A DNA stretch of 10,219 nt from Sphingomonadaceae bacterium. Its GTDB lineage: Bacteria; Pseudomonadota; Alphaproteobacteria; Sphingomonadales; Sphingomonadaceae. The position numbers were made by a program, and so were the translations under genes. Location of the stretch: contig JACFNY010000047.1 in assembly GCA_019454625.1 (NCBI GenBank), positions 1 to 10,219 on the forward strand, in the 5' to 3' direction. Below the pieces are notes generated by a model. That model had not been told where the DNA came from, searched no databases, and saw only the letters and a program-made list of their open reading frames with translations. This document shows, one piece after another, positions 1 to 6,770 of this stretch (position 1 is the first letter of the stretch; every line of letters begins with the position of its first letter).

Positions 1-571
1 CCTTCTCGATCGCGGTCAGGTGTGAAAGTGGACACTTGCCGGAAGCGTACTGACCGACAACTTCGAATACATCCTGCACCGTGAGGTCCCGCCCCTCGTA
101 CCGTCCGGGAAGGATCGAGCCGCCGTAAACGAAGATCGACGGCACGTTCAGCCGCAGCATCGCCATCATCATGCCCGGCAGCGACTTGTCGCACCCCGCG
201 AAGCCGACGATGGCGTCGTACATGTGGCCGCGGATGGTCAGCTCGACCGAGTCCGCGATCACCTCGCGGCTGACGAGCGACGCCTTCATGCCCTGGTGGC
301 CCATCGCGATGCCGTCCGTGACGGTGATGGTGTTGAAGCGGCGCGGCAGGCCGCCTGCGGCGTGCACGCCCCGGCGCGCGATGTCCGCCTGGTGGTCGAG
401 CAGCGTGTTGCAGGGCGCGCTGTCGTTGCCCGCCGAGACGACGCCGACGAACGGACGCGCGATCTCCTCCTCGGTCAGACCCATCGCGTAGTAATAGGAC
501 CGCTGCGGCGCACGCTCCGGACCTACGGAGACATAACGACTCGGCAACTTCGATTTGTCGAATGTCGTCAT
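1..571 (-). CDS. ilvD: Dihydroxy-acid dehydratase IlvD, N-terminal part (cut by the window edge)
   Basis: Dihydroxy-acid dehydratase makes the 2-keto acid precursors of valine, isoleucine and leucine from 2,3-dihydroxy acids, using an iron-sulfur cluster and Mg2+ in the cytoplasm. About 190 N-terminal codons are present; the rest lies beyond base 1. Visible family marks are SAGNDSAPCNT with cluster ligand Cys54, the TVTDGIAMGHQGMK stretch with the metal-binding Asp86, and GCDKSLPG with Cys127 and Lys129, the lysine that is carboxylated in the family. The third cluster cysteine is expected outside the window. The ATG at 571 is supported by a strong GGAGG (583-579) seven bases upstream and by its ATGA overlap with the stop of the preceding amidohydrolase gene. 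The IlvD/Edd family also contains sugar-acid dehydratases, but the N-terminus reads like branched-chain IlvD. Confidence 0.94.
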   Translation of the reverse strand, partial: MTTFDKSKLPSRYVSVGPERAPQRSYYYAMGLTEEEIARPFVGVVSAGNDSAPCNTLLDHQADIARRGVHAAGGLPRRFNTITVTDGIAMGHQGMKASLVSREVIADSVELTIRGHMYDAIVGFAGCDKSLPGMMMAMLRLNVPSIFVYGGSILPGRYEGRDLTVQDVFEVVGQYASGKCPLSHLTAIEK

Positions 572-1302
572 GCGATTACCTCCAGAAGCTCGGATTCGAC
601 GATGCCAATGACACGGGCGAGGCGCGCCGTCCATGCGGCAATCGCGCGCTCGTCCGCAAGCAGATCCTGCCGGATTTCAAAGGTGAGATAAGGTAGCCCC
701 CGCGTCTCCGCGTGCCGGTCGGTCGTGTAGCCGTAGACCGCGCCCGAATAGGGCTGGTTGTCGCCCACGGTGAAACCTTCTTTGGTCAGCGCGCCAATGG
801 CGATGCGGGCGGCACGGCTGTCCCGGTTGTGGAGCAGCGCGACCTGCCACGGCCGCGTCTCCCCGGGCCGCGTCGCAAGGCCCGGCGTGAAGCTGTGGAT
901 CGAGACCAGCAGGCGCGGCGCCAGCGTATCGAGCGCTGCGGCAATCGCCGCGTGATAAGGGTTGTGCCACGTTTCAAGGCGCGCGCGCCGCGCCTCGGCA
1001 CTGAGCGACACGTTGCCCGGCACGGGGATGCCGTCACTTGCGGACGGGATCGCGCCGTCATCCTCCGGCGCGCGGTTGCAATCCGCGACGAGGCGCGAAA
1101 CCGTCGCGAGGATCGCAGGCGCGCCGAGCGCACCTGAAAGCCCCCGCGCGAGCGCGGCAGTGCCGATGTCCCACGCGATATGCTTGGCGAGGTCCGCCGC
1201 ATCGACGCCAAGCGCGATCTCCGTCGGAACGGCGTTGGAGGCGTGGTCAGCGATGATGAGCAAACGGCCCGGCACGCCGGACAAGTATTCGGCGGTCGTC
1301 AT
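568..1302 (-). CDS. N-formylglutamate amidohydrolase family protein
   Basis: This 244-residue cytoplasmic protein belongs to the N-formylglutamate amidohydrolase family, zinc enzymes that split N-formyl-L-glutamate into formate and glutamate. Recognisable motifs are IADHASN near the start (residues 17-23, with His20 a likely metal or active-site residue), SRLVADCNR, SIHSFTP in the middle, LLHNRD, and FEIRQDLL near the C-terminus. The length is close to the family norm. No hut (histidine degradation) gene is visible. It is sandwiched between a crotonase-like gene and ilvD with ATGA overlaps on both sides, so a role in histidine breakdown is not supported by context and the true substrate may be another N-acyl or N-formyl amino acid. 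No clear ribosome binding site precedes the ATG at 1302, which suggests coupling to the upstream gene. Family assignment is secure; the substrate is inference. Confidence 0.88.
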   Translation of the reverse strand: MTTAEYLSGVPGRLLIIADHASNAVPTEIALGVDAADLAKHIAWDIGTAALARGLSGALGAPAILATVSRLVADCNRAPEDDGAIPSASDGIPVPGNVSLSAEARRARLETWHNPYHAAIAAALDTLAPRLLVSIHSFTPGLATRPGETRPWQVALLHNRDSRAARIAIGALTKEGFTVGDNQPYSGAVYGYTTDRHAETRGLPYLTFEIRQDLLADERAIAAWTARLARVIGIVESELLEVIA

Positions 1303-2081
1303 CTGTCGGCGAACACCGGCTTGCGGCGCGCGGTGAAGGCCGCCAGCCCTTCGGCGAAATCGGCGCCGGCGAAGGCGGCATCGAAGATGGCGGCGCTCTC
1401 CGCATCGTCGTCGCGGTCGCCGTCGAGAACGCGGCGCACCAGCCCCTTGAGCCGCATCGTACTCGACGGAGCGTTCTCCACGATCCGCGCGATCAGCAAC
1501 TCGGCCTCGCGGCTCAGCGCTTCCACGGTCGTGCAGACCTCGATAAGGCCGATGACGAGCGCTTCGTCAGCCGAGAGCAACTCGCCTGTGTAGAGAATCC
1601 GCCGCGCCTGCCCCGACCCGACGAGATCGACAAGCAGCTTGATGTCGTGCAGCGGATAGACGAGCCCCAGCTTCGCCGGTGTGATGCCGAACCGCGCGCG
1701 CGTGGTGGCGCCCCGCTGGTCGCTGGCTAGCGCTCCGCCGCCCCCCCCCCCCACCCCGTCGCCGTCGACATGGGGGTGCGTGGGGATGGGCGCTTGCGTG
1801 TGGGCTCGGGGGGCGCGGCCCCGCCCCTGCCGGTTTCCCGCCTGCCATGCCGGATCACGCGCCCGCTCGGCGAACTCCCCGATATCGGCGCCTGCCGAGA
1901 ACATCGCTGGGGTTGCCGATCGAATGACGAGGACGCGGACGGCACGTTCGGCGACGGCGGCTTCGACAAGACGGGGAAACGCCTCCCACATCGCCTGCGA
2001 GATGGCGTTGCGCGTGTCCGGGCGGTTGAAGGCGATGCGCGCGACCGGCCCGTCGATCTCGAGTTGCAGCGCATCGGTCAT
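1299..2081 (-). CDS. Enoyl-CoA hydratase/isomerase (crotonase) family protein with a corrupted central segment
   Basis: A 260-residue crotonase-fold protein, a family acting on acyl-CoA thioesters in the cytoplasm. The N-terminal IAFNRPDTRNAIS and FSAGADIGEF (residues 61-70, first oxyanion-hole strand) and the later RARFGITPAKLGLVYP (from residue 128) are typical. Residues 86-124 should carry the second oxyanion-hole loop, usually of the form GxCxGGGxxLAxxCD. They read instead as a run of Gly, Arg, Pro and His, although spacing to the flanks is preserved. The position of the second catalytic glutamate in true hydratases (the E of PE in FGxPE) is Ala136 in intact sequence, so this is probably not a standard enoyl-CoA hydratase. 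The ATG at 2081 has AGGA upstream. The 83 bases between it and the preceding terminator must hold the operon promoter, but I see no convincing hexamers there. First gene of a unit with the amidohydrolase and ilvD. Confidence 0.88.
   Translation of the reverse strand: MTDALQLEIDGPVARIAFNRPDTRNAISQAMWEAFPRLVEAAVAERAVRVLVIRSATPAMFSAGADIGEFAERARDPAWQAGNRQGRGRAPRAHTQAPIPTHPHVDGDGVGGGGGGALASDQRGATTRARFGITPAKLGLVYPLHDIKLLVDLVGSGQARRILYTGELLSADEALVIGLIEVCTTVEALSREAELLIARIVENAPSSTMRLKGLVRRVLDGDRDDDAESAAIFDAAFAGADFAEGLAAFTARRKPVFADR
1710..1826 (-). other. G/C-biased degraded segment inside the crotonase gene, probable sequence error
   Basis: Codons 86-124 of the crotonase gene depart sharply from the family consensus, while the codons on either side match well. 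Where family members typically show GDCVGGG, a further Cys and CDL, this copy reads GDGVGGGGGG and SDQ. The implied changes are mostly T to G or T to A on the coding strand, plus small compensating shifts around residues 101-104. Loss of T in favour of G over one short block, with the frame intact, is what one noisy read in a thinly covered spot would give. A natural divergent variant is possible but less likely, because the altered residues are the oxyanion-hole loop. Confidence 0.6.
1741..1752. repeat. 12-base homopolymer C run
   Basis: Twelve consecutive C on the + strand (G on the coding strand) lie inside the crotonase reading frame and encode part of a polyglycine stretch. The run sits in the degraded segment, so its length is probably unreliable. 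Homopolymers of this size can slip during replication and switch genes on and off, but nothing else here supports that use. Confidence 0.9.
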
Positions 2082-2164
2082 TCCGCAGTCCTATCCGGCC
2101 TTGAACCGGGCTCCAATGTCACGCAGCCCCTTGCCCCGCAACCGCAAATGCCCTGTCCCGTGTG

Positions 2165-2201
2165 CAAAGAAAAAGGGCTGCGGCAAACCTGCCGCAGCCC
2201 T
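2165..2201 (-). terminator. Rho-independent terminator of the small secreted-protein gene
   Basis: A perfect 12-bp stem (2174-2185 paired with 2190-2201) closes on a 4-base loop. Read on the minus strand, the hairpin is followed at once by TTTTTCTTTG (2174-2165). It lies 28 bases past the stop codon of the 97-residue protein gene. It would separate that gene from the crotonase-amidohydrolase-ilvD unit. There is no T tract on the + strand, so it works in one direction only. Confidence 0.93.
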
Positions 2202-2228
2202 CTGAGGCCGCATCGGGCCTTGGGGTCC

Positions 2229-2522
2229 TTACTTCGCGAGCTGCGCGTATTCCTCTTCGGCGACGCCGAGGGTCTTGTAGGCGCCTTCGAACTTCTTCCG
2301 CGCGGCGCGCTCGTTGCCCGCATCGCAAAGCAGTTCGCCGGTACGAACCAGCTTCAGCGCCTTCTTCGCCGCCTCGGCATCACCCTTTTCGGCGACCGAG
2401 CGGATGTTGGCGGGCATCGCGGTGCAGGCCGCGTCAGCGGCACGGGCCGGCGTGACGGACGCGCTGATGAAAAACGCGGAAGCGACGAACGCGAGGGGGA
2501 GAGTGACGAGAACGCGGTTCAT
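2229..2522 (-). CDS. Small secreted/periplasmic protein of unknown function
   Basis: A 97-residue protein that I do not recognise as a named family. Residues 1-28 form a clear Sec signal peptide: MNR, a hydrophobic core (VLVTLPLAFVASAFFISA), then TPARA before a probable cleavage after Ala28. The mature part of about 69 residues is rich in Ala, Lys and Glu, probably all alpha-helical, and has two cysteines (in DAACTAM and ELLCDAGN) that could form a disulfide in the periplasm. The start is secured by AGGAG (2534-2530) seven bases before the ATG and by the signal peptide. The gene stands alone between its own promoter with an operator-like dyad and a strong terminator, so it is a single-gene, probably regulated transcript. 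Confidence 0.85.
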   Translation of the reverse strand: MNRVLVTLPLAFVASAFFISASVTPARAADAACTAMPANIRSVAEKGDAEAAKKALKLVRTGELLCDAGNERAARKKFEGAYKTLGVAEEEYAQLAK

Positions 2523-2553
2523 GATCTTGCTCCTGTGCCGTGGGAGGGCTGAT

Positions 2554-2602
2554 ACTGAGTCTTACTTAAAATCACTGGAAGCGTGTTTAAGTATCACTCA
2601 GT
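2554..2602. promoter_or_regulatory. Large imperfect dyad, candidate operator
   Basis: Two 17-base arms (2554-2570 and 2586-2602) are inverted copies matching at 15 of 17 positions; the left arm reads ACTGAGTCTTACTTAAA. The spacer is 15 bases. The right arm fills the gap between the -35 and -10 boxes of the promoter, and the left arm covers the first transcribed bases. This is where a repressor dimer or pair of dimers would block transcription. No regulator gene is nearby, so the binding protein is unknown. The arms also could form an RNA hairpin, but the promoter overlap favours a DNA site. Confidence 0.6.
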
Positions 2603-2612
2603 TTCGTGTCAA
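2584..2612 (-). promoter_or_regulatory. Sigma-70-type promoter for the small secreted-protein gene
   Basis: On the minus strand a perfect TTGACA (2612-2607) is followed after 16 or 17 bases by TTAAAC (2590-2585) or TAAACA (2589-2584), a modest -10 match. Start would fall near 2578, giving a leader of roughly 55 bases that ends in the AGGAG site. The region is clearly richer in A and T than the surrounding genes. The -10 choice is uncertain. Confidence 0.6.
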
Positions 2613-2686
2613 ACGATTTTTTGAGTGCCACGCAAATTGCCTTCCGCAGCGCAGCAATGCAATTGCAGAAATGCAACGGGAAACGG

Positions 2687-2705
2687 CTGCGGCGATGCGC
2701 CGCGG
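2687..2705 (-). terminator. Weak hairpin downstream of dnaE, possible terminator
   Basis: GCGGCG (2689-2694) pairs with CGCCGC (2698-2703) across a 3-base loop, 14 bases after the dnaE stop. There is one more outer pair beyond a mismatch. The minus-strand sequence beyond it has only short T groups (GTTTCCCG, then CATTTC) and no true U tract, so it may be incidental or part of a Rho-dependent end. Transcripts that read through would run into the small secreted-protein gene. Confidence 0.3.
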
Positions 2706-2717
2706 CGAAAGAAAGGA

Positions 2718-5700
2718 TCAGTTTACGGCGACGAGTTCGGCCGCGGTGACGCCCGGAATATGTTCGGCGCTGTGGCGCATTTCCGAATCGAGCAGCAAGC
2801 CGCGCGCAAGCCTGATCGAGGCGAAACCACTTGGCAATTCGATCTCCGCATAGATGTCGCCGCGGCCGGTCGGCCGGGCGTCGGCAAGGCGCCGTAGCGC
2901 CGCTGCATCGAAGCTGGCGGAGACCTTGAGGTTGAGCCGTCCGCGGCTGTGCTTCGACAGTTCGGCGACCGGAGTCAGCCCCCGGATCGTCACGCGCGGC
3001 GCGTCTTCACCGTCGCGCCACAGCAACTCGGCGTTGATGAGGATGATCTCTTGCCCTGCCGCGGCCGCTTCGAGCGCGGGCAACACCTCCTCGTCGAAGC
3101 AACTCGCCATGTACTGGCCGCTCGAATCCGACAGGCCGGCGAGCAGATAGCGTGTGCTGCGCCCGTTCTGCGGCGTGCGCCAGCGCACGGATTCGACGAG
3201 GCCCGCCATCGTGGCGCTGCCGCGCCCGCCGTCCCACGGCGCGCCGTCCTCGCAGATCCGCGCATAGGACCGCGCGCCGTGCGTATCGAGCACATGCTGC
3301 CACGCCGAAAGCGGATGCGCGGCGAAATAGAAGCCGAAAGCGTCGCGCTCCTTCGCCATCGTGTCGCCGAGCGACCATGCCGATACGCTGCCGGGCGCCA
3401 TCAGCGTGATCGAGGCACCACCCGATCCGCCGCCGAACAGCGCCCCCTGCTGCGTCTCGCGCGCGTCGGCTGCCGCGTTCGCCGCCGCGAGCACCGCCTC
3501 GGCCATCGCATAGGCCTTGGCGCGATTGGGCTCGACGCAGTCGAAGGCGCCGCCCGAAACGAGGCTTTCGATCTGCCGCTTGTTGAGCAGCGTCGGGTCG
3601 ATGCGCTCGGCGAAATCGGTCAGCGACGTGAACGGCCCGCCCGTGCTGCGGACCTCGACGATGCCCTCCATCGCCCGCTCGCCGACGCCCTTCAGCCCTG
3701 CGAGCGCATAGCGCACCTTGCCGTCCTCCACGGAGAAGTCGGCCTCGCTGTTGTTGACGCAGGGCGGCAGGCACTCGACTCCCATGCGCTTCATGTCGTC
3801 GATGAAGACGCTGAGCTTGTCGGTGAGCGCGATGTCGTAAGCCATCGAGGCGGCATAGAACTCGACCGGGTGCTTCGCCTTCATCCACGCCGTCTGGTAG
3901 GCGACGAGCGCATAGGCGGCGGCGTGGCTCTTGTTGAAGCCGTAGCCCGCGAACTTCGCCACCAGCTCGAAGATGTAGTCGGCCTGCGCCTTGTCGACGC
4001 CCTGCGCGGTCGCGCCTTCAAGGAAACGCGCCTTCTGAGCGTCCATCTCCTCTTTCTTCTTCTTGCCCATCGCGCGGCGCAGGAGGTCGGCTTCGCCGAG
4101 CGAGTAGCCGGCAAGCACCTGCGCGATCTGCATCACCTGCTCCTGGTAGATGATGACGCCGTAGGTCTCCTTCAGGATCGGCTCGAGCTTCGGATGCAGG
4201 CAGTCGACGGCCTCGGTGCCGTGCTTGCGGTTCGCGAAGCTCGGAATATTGTCCATCGGGCCCGGACGGTACAGCGAGACGAGCGCGATGATGTCCTCGA
4301 AACAGTCTGGCTTCACCTGCGCGAGCGTGCGGCGCATCCCTTCGGATTCGAGCTGGAACACACCGACCGTGTCGCCCTTCGCCAGTAGCGCGTAGACATC
4401 GGGGTCGTCCCACGGGATCGTCGACAGATCGACGCTGACACCGCGCTTTTCGAGGAGGTCGAGCGCGCGCTGGAGCACCGACAGCGTCTTGAGGCCGAGG
4501 AAGTCGAACTTCACGAGGCCTGCCTTTTCCACCCATTTCATGTCGAACTGAGTGACGGGCATGTCGGAGCGCGGATCGCGATACAGCGGCACCAGTTCGT
4601 CGAGAGGGCGGTCGCCGATCACCACGCCCGCCGCGTGCGTCGAGGCGTGGCGCGGCAGGCCTTCCAGCTTCATCGCGAGATTGACGAGGTTCTCGACCGC
4701 GGGGTCGCGCTTCGTCTCGGTGACGAACTCGGCGACACCGTTCAGCGTGCGGTCGAGCGTCCAAGGGTCGGTGGGATGGTTGGGCACCAGCTTCGCCAGC
4801 CGGTCCACCTGCCCGTAAGGCATCTGCAGCACGCGGCCGACGTCCTTCAGCACCGCGCGCGCCTTCAGCGTTCCGAAGGTAATGATCTGCGCCACCTGAT
4901 CGCGGCCGTAGCGTTCCTGCACGTAGCGGATCACCTCGCCGCGCCGGGTTTCGCAGAAGTCGATGTCGAAGTCGGGCATCGAGACGCGTTCCGGATTCAG
5001 GAAGCGCTCGAAGAGCAGGCCGAGGCGCATGGGGTCGAGATCGGTGATGGTGAGCGCCCACGCGACGACCGAGCCTGCGCCCGAGCCGCGCCCCGGCCCG
5101 ACCGGAATCCCCTGCGCCTTCGCCCACTGGATGAAATCCGCAACGATGAGGAAGTAGCCGGCGAAGCCCATCTTGTTGATGATGCCGAGTTCGTATTCCA
5201 AACGCTCGAAGTAGGGCTCGGTGTCGGTGCGCCCCTCAAGCCGCCGCGCGAGGCCGACGCGCGCCTGCTCGATGAGCATCGCAGCCTCGCCCTCGCGATC
5301 GCCCGCGAGGCTCGGCAGGATCGGCTTCCGCGACGGTGCCATCACCGCGCAGCGGCGCGCGACGACAAGCGTGTTGTCGATCGCCTCGGGTACATCCTCG
5401 AACAGCCGGATCATCTCCTCCGGCGGTTTCAGCCAGCACTCCTCGGAAACGCGGCGGCGACCTTCCGTTTCCACATAGGCGCCGTCCGCGATGCAGAGCA
5501 GCACGTCGTGCGCCGCCGCGAAGCTACGATCCGGGAAGGCGACCGGGTTGGTCGCGACGAGCGGCAGGCCGCGATCGTGGGCGAGCGCGATCAGCGCCTG
5601 CTCGGCGCTGTCCTCGATCGGATTGTGGGTACGCGAAAGCTCGATGTAGAGCCGGTCCGGAAACAGTGCCTGTAGCATGTCCGCATAGGTGTTCGCGGCA

Positions 5701-6161
5701 TCCGCCTGCCCTTCGGCAAGCAGCCTTGCGAGCGCGCCGTCCGGCCCGGCAGTGAGCGCGATCAGCCCCTCCGTCAGCCCTTCAAGCCCGGCAAGCGGCA
5801 CGTTCGGCCCGTCGACGGGATCGGAGTCGAGGTGCGCTTGGGAAACGACGCGGATGAGGTTCTTGTAACCGGTCTCGTCCTGCGCGAGCAGCGCCAGCCA
5901 ATCCTGCGCGGGCTTGCTGCCGGCCTGCGGCGTACCGGGCCGCGCGACGGCGAGCAGTGTGCCGATGATCGGCTGCACGCCCGCCTCCGCCAGCTTGTCC
6001 GAAAATTCCATCGCCGCGAACAGGTTGTTCCTGTCGGTGACGGCGGCGGCGGGCATCCCGTGCCTGAGGCACGCCTTGGCGATGTCCTTCGCATGAACCG
6101 CGCCTTCCAGCATCGAATAGGGCGACTGGATGCGGAGGTGGACGAAACGCGATTCGGGCAT
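2718..6161 (-). CDS. dnaE: DNA polymerase III alpha subunit DnaE
   Basis: The replicative DNA polymerase catalytic subunit, 1147 residues, intact and near the usual length for the DnaE1 type. In order: an N-terminal PHP domain (roughly 5-270); palm and fingers with catalytic aspartates in MPDFDIDF (Asp399, Asp401) and FDFLGLKTL (Asp553); the YRPGPMDNIPSF and GYGFNKSHAAAYA motifs; a beta-clamp binding motif QGALF (905-909); and an OB-fold (about 983-1060). The PHP metal site is degenerate: the usual HxHxH reads HLRIQ (His8, Arg10, Gln12) and TDRNN replaces TDHGN, so it should not have PHP exonuclease activity and would rely on a separate epsilon proofreader. The ATG at 6161 begins 3 bases after the acetyltransferase stop with only a weak ribosome binding site (AGG), which suggests coupled translation. 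Last gene of the proS unit. Confidence 0.98.
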   Translation of the reverse strand: MPESRFVHLRIQSPYSMLEGAVHAKDIAKACLRHGMPAAAVTDRNNLFAAMEFSDKLAEAGVQPIIGTLLAVARPGTPQAGSKPAQDWLALLAQDETGYKNLIRVVSQAHLDSDPVDGPNVPLAGLEGLTEGLIALTAGPDGALARLLAEGQADAANTYADMLQALFPDRLYIELSRTHNPIEDSAEQALIALAHDRGLPLVATNPVAFPDRSFAAAHDVLLCIADGAYVETEGRRRVSEECWLKPPEEMIRLFEDVPEAIDNTLVVARRCAVMAPSRKPILPSLAGDREGEAAMLIEQARVGLARRLEGRTDTEPYFERLEYELGIINKMGFAGYFLIVADFIQWAKAQGIPVGPGRGSGAGSVVAWALTITDLDPMRLGLLFERFLNPERVSMPDFDIDFCETRRGEVIRYVQERYGRDQVAQIITFGTLKARAVLKDVGRVLQMPYGQVDRLAKLVPNHPTDPWTLDRTLNGVAEFVTETKRDPAVENLVNLAMKLEGLPRHASTHAAGVVIGDRPLDELVPLYRDPRSDMPVTQFDMKWVEKAGLVKFDFLGLKTLSVLQRALDLLEKRGVSVDLSTIPWDDPDVYALLAKGDTVGVFQLESEGMRRTLAQVKPDCFEDIIALVSLYRPGPMDNIPSFANRKHGTEAVDCLHPKLEPILKETYGVIIYQEQVMQIAQVLAGYSLGEADLLRRAMGKKKKEEMDAQKARFLEGATAQGVDKAQADYIFELVAKFAGYGFNKSHAAAYALVAYQTAWMKAKHPVEFYAASMAYDIALTDKLSVFIDDMKRMGVECLPPCVNNSEADFSVEDGKVRYALAGLKGVGERAMEGIVEVRSTGGPFTSLTDFAERIDPTLLNKRQIESLVSGGAFDCVEPNRAKAYAMAEAVLAAANAAADARETQQGALFGGGSGGASITLMAPGSVSAWSLGDTMAKERDAFGFYFAAHPLSAWQHVLDTHGARSYARICEDGAPWDGGRGSATMAGLVESVRWRTPQNGRSTRYLLAGLSDSSGQYMASCFDEEVLPALEAAAAGQEIILINAELLWRDGEDAPRVTIRGLTPVAELSKHSRGRLNLKVSASFDAAALRRLADARPTGRGDIYAEIELPSGFASIRLARGLLLDSEMRHSAEHIPGVTAAELVAVN

Positions 6162-6164
6162 GAC

Positions 6165-6770
6165 CTATTGTGGCGCAGGCTCGCGCTGCCGCGAAAGCAG
6201 GAAATCGAGATTCCGTTTCACGCCTGCCCATTCGCCGGCGATGATGCTGTAGCAGACGATGTCGCGCAGCCGCCCGTCCGCGGCGATCTGGTGGCTCCGC
6301 AGCACCCCGTCCCGCTTCGCGCCGAGCCGTTCGATCCCGCGCTGCGACGCCCGGTTGAACCAGTCCGTGCGGATCTGGACGACGTTGCAGCCCATCACCT
6401 CGAACGCGTGGCCGAGCAGCAGCAGCTTGCATTCGGTGTTCACGGCCGAGCGCTGCACCGACTTCGCATAGAAGGTCGCGCCGATTTCGAGCCTGCGGTA
6501 CGCCTCGTTCATGCGCAGGTAGCGCGTGGCGCCGACGACACACCCGTCCATTTCGACGACATAGGGCATTGCCCGTCCTGCCGCCTTCTCGGCAAGCGCG
6601 GTTTCAAGCCATCCCTGCACGTCGCCCGGCGAAGGAACCCGCGTGTAGAACAGCTCAGACAAGCGGCTGTCGCGCGAAACCTCCGCGATTCCGTCCGCAT
6701 CCGCCGCGTCCAGCGGACGAAGCGTCACATGGCGTCCTTCAAGCCGGACCTGATCCCGCCACGGGTTCAC
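6165..6770 (-). CDS. GNAT family N-acetyltransferase, RimJ/RimL-like
   Basis: A 201-residue acetyl-CoA-dependent N-acetyltransferase of the Acetyltransf_3 (RimJ/RimL-like) group. The N-terminal [13 protein letters not shown], the core strand LEIGATFY (94-101), the acetyl-CoA loop region [22 protein letters not shown] (103-124) and the later [24 protein letters not shown] stretch are characteristic. Members acetylate protein N-termini or small amines, and the substrate cannot be told from sequence. It starts with GTG at 6770, overlapping the lolD stop as GTGA; no ATG lies near the conserved N-terminus. Its TAG stop is 3 bases before dnaE. Its place between lolD and dnaE makes it part of the same transcript but gives no functional link. 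Not a specific ribosomal RimI/J/L gene that I can name. Confidence 0.9.
   Translation of the reverse strand: MNPWRDQVRLEGRHVTLRPLDAADADGIAEVSRDSRLSELFYTRVPSPGDVQGWLETALAEKAAGRAMPYVVEMDGCVVGATRYLRMNEAYRRLEIGATFYAKSVQRSAVNTECKLLLLGHAFEVMGCNVVQIRTDWFNRASQRGIERLGAKRDGVLRSHQIAADGRLRDIVCYSIIAGEWAGVKRNLDFLLSRQREPAPQ

Noticed and set aside
1741..1752. Poly-C tract as a phase-variation switch
   Set aside because: The surrounding block is also corrupted, the gene is a metabolic enzyme rather than a surface factor, and no such tract is expected in related crotonases; sequence error explains it better.
2566..2590. CtrA binding site (TTAA-N7-TTAA)
   Set aside because: The two TTAA elements are 17 bases apart, not 7; they belong to the larger dyad.
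2658..2667. Palindrome TGCAATTGCA between dnaE and the small secreted-protein gene
   Set aside because: A ten-base palindrome without a partner site, promoter box or T tract is not enough to call a regulatory element.
2949..4388. Long open frame on the + strand (479 codons) opposite dnaE
   Set aside because: It is antisense to an intact, strongly conserved dnaE, has Arg/Val/His-rich low-information content and no plausible start context; long antisense frames are common in high-GC DNA.
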